A stretch of 6,781 nt of DNA, from positions 1-6,781 of the forward strand of contig CAMWLX010000191.1 of NCBI GenBank assembly GCA_947175225.1. The letters run 5' to 3'. Positions within the stretch are counted from its first letter, which is position 1. The number at the start of each line of letters is the position of its first letter. The notes beneath the pieces were generated by a model. It was given only the letters and a program-made list of their open reading frames with translations, made no database searches and was not told the origin of the DNA. Shown one piece after another: positions 1-6,216 of the stretch. Source of the DNA: an uncultured Porphyromonadaceae bacterium (GTDB taxonomy: Bacteria > Bacteroidota > Bacteroidia > Bacteroidales > Muribaculaceae). The position numbers were made by a program, and so were the translations under genes.

Positions 1-494
1 CCGGCAGGAAGTTTGTCGGTCGGATCATCATATGATACCCTTACGATTCTCCAAAAGCGGGGGAGGAGGGTATTGAGGTTGATTTTAAACTTCAGTTTCG
101 GCGACTTTATGCGCAGGGTTTCTCCATCAGACGAAAGGGTAGCGACACAGCTTACTGCTTTAGAAAAGATTGATTTTTCCTTGCGAGTCCACTGCTCGAG
201 CCGGAATTGCTTGGCATCGACTGATGGATGAATACGGCCTATCACGTCGCCGTATTCAAGGCGGCAGTCAGGAGTGCTTATGATGTAAATGGAAAATGTT
301 CCGGGGTGAGTGGGATCAGCCTGAATGAGAACTCTTGCGCCGTCTTCGGGGTATTCCCAAATCCCTTCGATTGGAGATAGGGCTCCGGAGTCGCACCAGT
401 CGCGAATGTCGGATTCCGTAGGGAAAAACGCAAACGACGGCACTGATATAATAAATATCAGAACCGCCGTTATTATGTGTCTGAAAGTCTTCAT
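1..494 (-). CDS. Exported protein of unknown function, N-terminal 164 residues (3' end off the window)
   Basis: I do not recognise a named family. The frame is open without a stop from the ATG at 494 to the window edge (164 codons plus 2 nt). Residues 1-22 form a clear Sec signal peptide: MK, then a hydrophobic core (IITAVLIFIISV), then a likely cleavage after VPSFA. The mature part begins FFPTESDIRDWC and soon carries a motif-like stretch, IEGIWEYPEDGARVLI (residues 42-57). From memory, similar stretches occur near the N-termini of secreted hypothetical proteins of Bacteroidales. Cysteines lie at about residues 34, 77 and 116. There is no lipobox, so a periplasmic or secreted soluble protein is more likely than a lipoprotein. 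The ATG shares its A with the TGA of the DUF3078 gene upstream (TGATG), which both supports this start and suggests translational coupling. Existence of the gene is well supported; its role is unknown. Confidence 0.85.
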   Translation of the reverse strand, partial: MKTFRHIITAVLIFIISVPSFAFFPTESDIRDWCDSGALSPIEGIWEYPEDGARVLIQADPTHPGTFSIYIISTPDCRLEYGDVIGRIHPSVDAKQFRLEQWTRKEKSIFSKAVSCVATLSSDGETLRIKSPKLKFKINLNTLLPRFWRIVRVSYDDPTDKLPA

Positions 495-1945
495 CACTTA
501 GTGGAGAAGGTGTATGATAGGCCGAAGCTCAGGATTTCTTTCATCATCCAGTGGTGCCATTTGCTGATATTGAAGTCAGAACTGGAGTCATATCTCATAT
601 TGACATATATCTGGGTGCTGAGAAATCTATTGATTGCAAAATCCCAAGTCGTCTCTACGTTGCCTTGGAAATAATTGTAGTCGGTAAATGCGAAAAGGCG
701 TGTGCGCATCGAAATGTTGGAAGTGGCTTGCCATGTCATGTTGACCTCGCCACTCGAACCATATTCGTTGTGGGTCTTATGGTCGGGCTGGATATTGAAT
801 TGGGTGTGGTCGATCTTATCGTCAATGCATATCTTAAGGTTGTAGGAGAGTGGGGCAATTGATGCCGTCATATTGAAAGTCTTTTTTGTATTGGCATAAG
901 AATATGTCATACCGAGACCAAGGTTGAGATCAGCGGGGGAAAGAAAAGATGCAGTGCGTATGTCAGTATTAGTCTTATAGTTTCTGAAGAACTGGGTCTT
1001 GAATTGTCCCGTCACTGTGTAGAACCATCTTTTGAAAGCCTTGAAACCATATTTGACATTGTATTGGAAATTGTCTTCTGAAAGAGAATACTTTCTGTGA
1101 ACATCAGTTTGCTCCACTGAATTAATGCCAAGCTTATAGTTGACTGTGCTTTCAAAAATTTCGTTGGGATGATACGTTGGGTTGAGCTGCACGTTCCAAT
1201 AGAAATTATAGAGAAGTTGCAGATAATTGTTGCCACCTTGATACCAGTTTTTCGACACGTATGCCTGAGAGAACTGCAATCCGGTATTGAACTTGTGCAG
1301 CCAATGCTTCTTTTTCTGCTCGAATTCAGGGAGAAGAGCATCAGCAATGGCTACTTCGGGAAGATCAAGATTCTTGATATACGTGCCAAGAGTCACGTCA
1401 TCTTCCGGCAAACGGGGAGGTACCGGAAGCCCCCAATATGTATATTGGATGGTATGCGGAGTATATACCATTGATTTATACATATAGTCTCCGCTTATTC
1501 TTGCCTGAGTGAGAGCATTGTAGAGCCATTCCGGGGTAGCCAACTTTTTATCCCAAGAAGTATTTTTGATCTTATCTATATCGATACAGATGCTATCGTT
1601 GATATCATTAAACGACCTGTCTTTTTGAGTGCGATATCCGGAGAATACCCATGGACCTACAATGGGATTGAATGGAAGTTGCGGCATAGTATCCGGAAGA
1701 GATTCGAGAATTTCCGACAGGTCGCGCACAACTACCGGAGCAAATAATAAACTGTCATAGACGATTGAATCATTCATTGACATTATGGAATCAGCAGTCG
1801 CCAGATTGGAATCAAGCATTTCCTGAGCTGACTTAGCTTCTGAATCCAAATTTTTAGCCGATCTTAAAAGTTCTTCCGGGGAAGTAGACTGGGCAAATGC
1901 CAATGAAGATATGCCCAGTAAAATGGCAGAAGTCAATTGTCTCAT
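494..1945 (-). CDS. DUF3078-like outer-membrane beta-barrel protein
   Basis: This 483-residue exported protein has a signal peptide at residues 1-18 (hydrophobic core AILLGISSLAFA, cut before Q19). A region of about 195 residues follows without barrel character: first a polar, Ser/Asp-rich, probably helical stretch (20-65), then a mixed segment rich in Trp, Tyr and Pro (90-180). From about 215 to the end the pattern changes to alternating aromatic and polar strands, starting with the DUF3078-like motif FNTGLQFSQAYVSKNWYQGG (219-238; family members typically read FSQ-x-x-x-SNWxxGG). The chain ends in a strand with an aromatic residue near the terminus (FGLSYTFSTK), as barrel proteins inserted by the Bam machinery usually do. 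I infer an outer-membrane barrel; its cargo or function is unknown for the family. The gene lies 72 nt downstream of the S41 protease, with a stem-loop between them, and overlaps the next gene by 1 nt. No other in-frame ATG competes with the chosen start, because the signal peptide begins there. Confidence 0.85.
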   Translation of the reverse strand: MRQLTSAILLGISSLAFAQSTSPEELLRSAKNLDSEAKSAQEMLDSNLATADSIMSMNDSIVYDSLLFAPVVVRDLSEILESLPDTMPQLPFNPIVGPWVFSGYRTQKDRSFNDINDSICIDIDKIKNTSWDKKLATPEWLYNALTQARISGDYMYKSMVYTPHTIQYTYWGLPVPPRLPEDDVTLGTYIKNLDLPEVAIADALLPEFEQKKKHWLHKFNTGLQFSQAYVSKNWYQGGNNYLQLLYNFYWNVQLNPTYHPNEIFESTVNYKLGINSVEQTDVHRKYSLSEDNFQYNVKYGFKAFKRWFYTVTGQFKTQFFRNYKTNTDIRTASFLSPADLNLGLGMTYSYANTKKTFNMTASIAPLSYNLKICIDDKIDHTQFNIQPDHKTHNEYGSSGEVNMTWQATSNISMRTRLFAFTDYNYFQGNVETTWDFAINRFLSTQIYVNMRYDSSSDFNISKWHHWMMKEILSFGLSYTFSTK

Positions 1946-1974
1946 ATTTTGGGTTGTTATTGTTTAATAAGTAA

Positions 1975-1994
1975 CCGAGGACTTGCGTCCTCGG
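1975..1994 (-). other. Stem-loop with GNRA tetraloop between the S41 protease and DUF3078 genes
   Basis: The minus-strand RNA reads CCGAGGAC, GCAA, GUCCUCGG: a perfect 8-bp, GC-rich stem closed by a C-G pair over a GCAA tetraloop of the very stable GNRA class. On the other strand the loop would be UUGC, so the structure makes more sense for minus-strand transcription, the direction of all genes here. It starts 23 nt after the protease stop codon and ends 29 nt before the next ATG. The RNA after it is UUACUUAUUAAAC, only moderately U-rich. It could be a weak or partial Rho-independent terminator that lowers downstream expression, an mRNA-stabilising or processing element, or the base of an attenuator. 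The structure is read directly from sequence; its function is not known. Confidence 0.75.
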
Positions 1995-2017
1995 CAGAGT
2001 GTTGTCGTGAGATCGAA

Positions 2018-3616
2018 TTATTTGGGAGACTTGAGGATATCGGAATATTCTTTTGATTTTATCACATCTAAGGCCGTCTTAAACATCGGATCCCGTTCGT
2101 TATAAACCTTAAAGTATGTAGCAGATTCGTAGATATCACGCCCTACAAGTCCTTTGAGAACCATAGAGAAGAGTGGTTTGCTCAGGGCAGCCTCTTCTTC
2201 ATTGAAGTCTATCTTTTCAGCCGTTGCGAGGTCATATAGCTCTTGAAGCTGCTTGTCGCTGATCGTATAGCCTTTCAAGAAGTCTGCATCAGTGGGATAT
2301 TTAGCGAGGATTTCTTTTCTATCATTGTCTACGATCTTGATGGCAAATCTATTTATCAGACCTTTCGCCATCACCTGACGATAATATTTCGTGTTCTCAG
2401 TAGTATCGATTCCTACGAATTTGTCGGGATAGATGCCTCCACCTCCATAAATCGGGCGGTTAAGGCGAAGGGAGTTGACTTTAAGCGAATCGATATATTT
2501 TATGGAATCAGCATGCATTAATTCGCCATGGTTGAAGCGGTCGATGATGTCATGGGCGTAAGCCTCTCCATCTCCTTTAGTGTATGGCTTCTGGATATCC
2601 CGGCCGGTAGGCGTATAATAATGGGCTACCGTCAGACGCATCATGGAGCCGTCTGGGAAAGGAATAGGACGCTGCACAAGACCTTTGCCAAAGCTTCTGC
2701 GGCCAACAATTACACCACGGTCCCAATCCTGGATTGCACCGGCTGTGATTTCAGAAGCGGAAGCAGAATACTGATTCATCATTACTACGAGTTTGCCATC
2801 GCCAAAGAGGGGCTTAGCTTCTGAAGGGAAAGCTAAATAGTCATATTTTGGATTGTTCAGACCCTCGGTAAATACCGCAAGACTGCCGTTGGGGAGGAGT
2901 TCTCCAAGGATATCTACTGAAGCTTTCAGATAGCCACCTCCATTGTCGCTGAGGTCGAGGATAAGATCATTCATGCCCTCCTTCTGGAGTTTTTTGACAG
3001 CCTCTACAAATTCTTTATGAGTCTCAGCTCCAAATTTGTTGAGACGTATGTATCCAATTCCGGGTTCTACCATGTAGGCTGCATCTACGCTGAAGATAGG
3101 AATGTCGTCGCGAGTGATACGGAAGGCGATAGTGTCGGGAGAAGCAGCTTCATATCTGAGCACAGTCACGTCGACATCAGTGCCTTTCGGACCGCGAAGA
3201 CGGCGCATGACATCTGAATTGAGCATCTTGACGCCGGCAATGACAGTGTCGTTTACCTTTATGATACGGTCGCCGGGGAGTATGCCGACACGTTCAGACG
3301 GACCGCCACCGATCGTCTCGATGACATAAAGAGTATCAGTCGACATATTGAAAGAGATGCCTATCCCGCTGAAAGACCCATCGAGAGGTTCATTAAGGTC
3401 CTGCGTCTCTTTTGCGTTAGAATAAGAAGAATGGGGGTCAAGGCTTTTTAACATCCCGACTATCGCATTCTCTACAAGTTTATCCTGATCTACAGAATCC
3501 ACATACATTTGAGCGATAGCCTGCTCAGCATATGAAAGTTTGTGGACGGGCATAAACTGCTGGGCAGAAACAGCAGAAGTCAAGAGTGCGAATATTGCGT
3601 AAAGTAGTTTCTTCAT
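2018..3616 (-). CDS. S41-family C-terminal processing peptidase with PDZ domain, exported
   Basis: This 532-residue serine protease of the Prc/CtpA class cuts proteins in the periplasm, typically near their C-termini. A signal peptide fills residues 1-18 (KKLLYAIFALLTSAVSA, then QQ), with no lipobox cysteine. A helical segment with the LDPHSSY motif (59-65) precedes a PDZ domain at about 78-155 (GSFSGIGISF, then GPSERVGILPGDRIIKVND), which in this family recognises substrate ends and gates activity. The S41 core spans about 175-345. The catalytic residues are visible: nucleophile Ser286 (middle Ser of SASASE), Lys311 in FGKG and Gln315, spaced +25 and +29 as in the known Ser-Lys-Gln CtpA/CtpB triad. 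Residues 345-532 are a C-terminal extension of mostly helical, charged sequence that I cannot assign. The ATG directly starts the signal peptide. The gene lies 67 nt after coaD. Substrates are unknown; the exported protein encoded next is a natural candidate, by inference only. Confidence 0.95.
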   Translation of the reverse strand: MKKLLYAIFALLTSAVSAQQFMPVHKLSYAEQAIAQMYVDSVDQDKLVENAIVGMLKSLDPHSSYSNAKETQDLNEPLDGSFSGIGISFNMSTDTLYVIETIGGGPSERVGILPGDRIIKVNDTVIAGVKMLNSDVMRRLRGPKGTDVDVTVLRYEAASPDTIAFRITRDDIPIFSVDAAYMVEPGIGYIRLNKFGAETHKEFVEAVKKLQKEGMNDLILDLSDNGGGYLKASVDILGELLPNGSLAVFTEGLNNPKYDYLAFPSEAKPLFGDGKLVVMMNQYSASASEITAGAIQDWDRGVIVGRRSFGKGLVQRPIPFPDGSMMRLTVAHYYTPTGRDIQKPYTKGDGEAYAHDIIDRFNHGELMHADSIKYIDSLKVNSLRLNRPIYGGGGIYPDKFVGIDTTENTKYYRQVMAKGLINRFAIKIVDNDRKEILAKYPTDADFLKGYTISDKQLQELYDLATAEKIDFNEEEAALSKPLFSMVLKGLVGRDIYESATYFKVYNERDPMFKTALDVIKSKEYSDILKSPK

Positions 3617-3683
3617 CTTATAAATTTCGTAATTATATCTATAGGGTAAGACGCTTTAGGAATATAAAAGTTTAACGCTATTG

Positions 3684-4127
3684 TTATTTTGGCAAAAAAC
3701 GCGAAACGTCGTAGCCGTTAGATTTAAGTTCCCTTACCATACTGCTTGAAATGAATCCGAATTCCGGTCGGGCAGTGAGGAATACGGTCTCAATGTTAGA
3801 GATAGCAGCATTCGTATCAGCAAGATTACGTTCATACTCAAAATCTTTTACTTCCCTTAATCCTCTGACGATGAATCCTGCTCCGTGCCTTTTTGCAAAA
3901 TCAACCGTCAGACCGGAATATGCCTCCACTGTGATACGCTTTTCATCTTTGAAAATGGATGCAATGGTCTTTACCCGGTCTGAGACAATGGCGTCATTGC
4001 CCGGCTTATTGATATTGAATCCAACTCCAATGATTAGAAAGTCAAACATATTCAGGGCTCGCTCGGCTATATCTTTGTGTCCTATTGTAAAAGGATCGAA
4101 GCTACCTGGAAAAACAGCCGTTCTCAT
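3684..4127 (-). CDS. coaD: Phosphopantetheine adenylyltransferase (CoA biosynthesis, penultimate step)
   Basis: CoaD transfers AMP from ATP to 4'-phosphopantetheine, giving dephospho-CoA and pyrophosphate, in the cytoplasm. The 147 residues carry the full signature. The N-terminal PGSFDPFTIGHKDI contains the nucleotidyltransferase motif T-x-G-H (Thr14, His17). RGLREVKDFEYE (88-99) supplies the phosphate- and pantetheine-binding Arg88. ISSSMVRE (126-133) is the C-terminal nucleotide-binding motif. The protein ends shortly after FLPK and so is about 10 residues shorter than E. coli CoaD (159), lacking the final helix; short forms are common in Bacteroidetes as far as I recall, so I do not read it as truncation. 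The start codon lies inside the end of parE (ATGA, 4-nt overlap), which argues for coupled translation. There is no well-placed Shine-Dalgarno: the purine run just before the ATG encodes the acidic ParE tail and sits too close. Confidence 0.97.
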   Translation of the reverse strand: MRTAVFPGSFDPFTIGHKDIAERALNMFDFLIIGVGFNINKPGNDAIVSDRVKTIASIFKDEKRITVEAYSGLTVDFAKRHGAGFIVRGLREVKDFEYERNLADTNAAISNIETVFLTARPEFGFISSSMVRELKSNGYDVSRFLPK

Positions 4128-6151
4128 GCCTCTTCTTCTATGATAAGATTATCGATGATGAAGTTCTGACGGTCCATGGTGTTCTTACCCATGTAGAATT
4201 CCATCAGCTGGTCGTAGCAATCCTCCTTCTTAATGATTACCGGGTCAAGGCGCATATCCGGACCGATGAATTCAGCGAACTCATCGGCATTGATCTCACC
4301 AAGACCTTTGAATCGGGTGATTTCCGCATTTTTACCGAATTTAGCTATCGCTGCCTCGCGCTCCTCGTCGGAATAGCAATAATATGTATCTTTTTCACCC
4401 TCTGTGGCATCCTTCTTCTTTTTCCCTTTCTTGCGCTGTATGGCGACTTTGTTTCTCACTCGGAAAAGCGGAGTCTGTAGGATATAGACATGCCCTTTCT
4501 TGACCAAATCAGGAAAGAACATGAGGAAGAATGTGATACACAAAAGGCGTATGTGCATCCCGTCGACATCAGCATCTGTAGCGATTATCACTTTATTGTA
4601 GCGCAGGCCCTCGATTCCCTCTTCTATGTTGAGGGCAGCCTGAAGGAGATTGAACTCATCGTTTTTATAGACGATTTCTTGTGTGAGGCCATAGCTGTTG
4701 AGCGGTTTTCCTCTAAGTGAGAATACGGCTTGAGTCTCAGCATTGCGAACTTTCGTGATTGTGCCGCTTGCCGAGTCACCCTCGGTTATGAAAATGGATG
4801 ATTCCTCACGTCGAGCGTCGTTTGCATTCGATCGGAGAGTGTCGTTGTAATGTATGCGGCAATCACGAAGCTTCTTATTGTGAAGGCTCACCTTTTTTGC
4901 CTTTTCCCTTGCGAGTTTGGCAACCCCGGCCATCGACTTACGTTCTTTCTCGTTGGTCGCGATTTTCTTAAGCATTGCATTGGCCGTCTCCGTGTGCTTA
5001 TGCAGATAGTCGTCGAGTTCCTTCTTGAGGAAATCGCCTATAAACTTATTTACTGTAATAGGGCTATTTGGTGCAATTTCCTTGCTTCCTAACTTAGTCT
5101 TAGTTTGAGATTCAAACACCGGTTCTTGAATGCGGACACTGACAGCAGCCACAATGCCGTTTCGGATATCTGCATATTCATAGTTTTTGCCGGAGAAAGC
5201 CTTTATGGTCTTTCCTATATGTTCTTTGAAAGCAGCTAAGTGGGTGCCACCCTGAGTGGTATGCTGGCCGTTGACGAAAGAATAATATTCTTCGCCGTTC
5301 TGATCTGTATGAGTGATCACGACCTCGATGTCGTCGCCTTTGAGATGGATTATAGGGTAGAGGGGTTCTGCTGTGATATTTTCTTTCAGCAGGTCAAGAA
5401 GACCATGGCGCGACAGGTAACGTTTGCCATTGAAATATATATGGAGTCCTACATTGAGATAGGTGTAGTTTGTCACCATCGTCTCGATTGTCTCCAAGTC
5501 GAATTTATAGCCACGGAAAAGTGTCTCGTCCGGACGGAAGCAGACGAGGGTGCCGTTTTCCTCTCTTGTCGGCATTTTCTCGGTATGCTCCACAAGGCTG
5601 CCTCTGTCGAAAGACACCCTGACGCATTCTCCATCTCGGAAACTGGTCACTTCACAATGAGTAGACAGAGCATTGACTGCCTTCAGACCAACGCCATTGA
5701 GACCCACTGATTTCTTGAAGTTTTTGTCGTCGAACTTGCCACCTGTATTAATATCGGAGGCAACTTCTTTCACTTTGCCGAGTGGGATACCACGTCCATA
5801 GTCGCGGATTTTGACCTCCCCTGTGTCTGCGTCAATTGAGATGTCTATTCGTTTGCCGGCTCCCATATTGAACTCGTCGATGGAGTTGTCTACCACCTCC
5901 TTGATGAGCACGTAGATACCGTCTTCAGCGTGCGAACCGTCGCCAAGACGACCGATATACATACCGGGGCGGCGACGGATGTGCTCGTTCCATTCCAGAG
6001 TCTGGATAGCATCATCGCCATATCCTTGATCCTCTACCTTAGCCGGGGTGTCGATCTCAGCCTCGAATTCACCTTCATCAATTTTCGGATCAGGTTCGGA
6101 AACTACAGGGTCAAAATTGAATATATTGTCGTTTTCGTTGTAATCAGCCAT
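4124..6151 (-). CDS. parE: DNA topoisomerase IV subunit B (type IIA, ATPase/TOPRIM subunit)
   Basis: ParE binds ATP and works with ParC to pass one DNA duplex through another, unlinking daughter chromosomes. The GHKL ATPase starts at about residue 45: EVVDNSIDE (Glu85 catalytic base, Asn89 for Mg), DYGRGIP (117-123), ATP-lid VGLNGVGLKAVNALS (149-163), and transducer Lys351 in QTKTKL. The TOPRIM domain has EGDSASG (Glu457) and DADVDG (Asp526, 528, 530), the metal sites for cleavage and religation. RFKGLGEINADEF (613-625) closes the conserved C-terminal part. The RGKPLNSYG box and the absence of the GyrB-type insertion point to ParE rather than GyrB. Two oddities: an acidic N-terminal extension of about 45 residues before the usual start of homology, and a lysine-rich linker (573-580) after the TOPRIM strand VYILQTPLFRVRN. 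No other ATG lies before Met64, so the long start is the only ATG choice. No parC is in the window. The gene is 65 nt downstream of the hydrolase and overlaps coaD. Confidence 0.96.
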   Translation of the reverse strand: MADYNENDNIFNFDPVVSEPDPKIDEGEFEAEIDTPAKVEDQGYGDDAIQTLEWNEHIRRRPGMYIGRLGDGSHAEDGIYVLIKEVVDNSIDEFNMGAGKRIDISIDADTGEVKIRDYGRGIPLGKVKEVASDINTGGKFDDKNFKKSVGLNGVGLKAVNALSTHCEVTSFRDGECVRVSFDRGSLVEHTEKMPTREENGTLVCFRPDETLFRGYKFDLETIETMVTNYTYLNVGLHIYFNGKRYLSRHGLLDLLKENITAEPLYPIIHLKGDDIEVVITHTDQNGEEYYSFVNGQHTTQGGTHLAAFKEHIGKTIKAFSGKNYEYADIRNGIVAAVSVRIQEPVFESQTKTKLGSKEIAPNSPITVNKFIGDFLKKELDDYLHKHTETANAMLKKIATNEKERKSMAGVAKLAREKAKKVSLHNKKLRDCRIHYNDTLRSNANDARREESSIFITEGDSASGTITKVRNAETQAVFSLRGKPLNSYGLTQEIVYKNDEFNLLQAALNIEEGIEGLRYNKVIIATDADVDGMHIRLLCITFFLMFFPDLVKKGHVYILQTPLFRVRNKVAIQRKKGKKKKDATEGEKDTYYCYSDEEREAAIAKFGKNAEITRFKGLGEINADEFAEFIGPDMRLDPVIIKKEDCYDQLMEFYMGKNTMDRQNFIIDNLIIEEEA

Positions 6152-6216
6152 ATATTGAATTTAAGTTTCGCTTCGCTTAACTTAGGGTTTTTGGATTAAG
6201 AGTTTAAGGGTTTGGG
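6152..6216 (-). promoter_or_regulatory. G-free leader and GCGAAGC mini-hairpin ahead of parE
   Basis: The 65-nt gap between the hydrolase stop and the parE ATG is unusual in composition. The minus strand has no G from 6227 down to 6182 (46 nt, including the last codons of the hydrolase), and the noncoding part carries repeated A-rich/CCC blocks (AACCC, AAACCC, AAAACCC). Next comes AAGCGAAGCG, which contains GCGAAGC (6176-6170), a heptamer known to fold into an exceptionally stable mini-hairpin as DNA. It is flanked by TTAAG and CTTAA arms (6180-6176 and 6165-6161) that could close a short outer stem. No TAnnTTTG promoter element and no Shine-Dalgarno is visible. I infer an unstructured ribosome-landing leader of the kind common in Bacteroidetes; a specific regulatory role is unproven. 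Confidence 0.3.

Noticed and set aside
13..231. Plus-strand open frame of 72 codons at the left edge
   Set aside because: It is antisense to the minus-strand secreted protein, which has a signal peptide and a coupled start; the plus frame has neither.
1012..1347. Minus-strand open frame of 111 codons in another frame inside the DUF3078 gene
   Set aside because: It is nested in a longer gene with a signal peptide and barrel pattern, and its own product has no coherent features.
2343..2350. TAGATTTG on the minus strand, matching the Bacteroidetes -7 consensus TAnnTTTG
   Set aside because: It lies inside the S41 gene, has no TTTG at the right distance upstream, and a six-base match is expected by chance in a window this size.
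3617..3683. AT-rich coaD-S41 gap with TATAAT-like bases and two AGCGT copies
   Set aside because: The AGCGT copies are direct, not inverted, and no TTTG/TAnnTTTG pair or hairpin is present, so I call no promoter or terminator.
3751..4143. Plus-strand open frame of 130 codons
   Set aside because: It is the reverse complement of coaD, whose motifs fix the coding strand; the composition is that of a shadow frame.
5240..5710. Plus-strand open frame of 156 codons
   Set aside because: It lies wholly antisense to the conserved parE coding sequence, has no recognisable domain and no start context; it is a shadow of parE codon use.
4124..6151. Possible gyrB identity for the type IIA subunit
   Set aside because: The EGDSASG and RGKPLNSYG boxes match Bacteroidetes ParE as I know it, and GyrB would normally read EGDSAGG and RGKILNVE; ParE is the better call.
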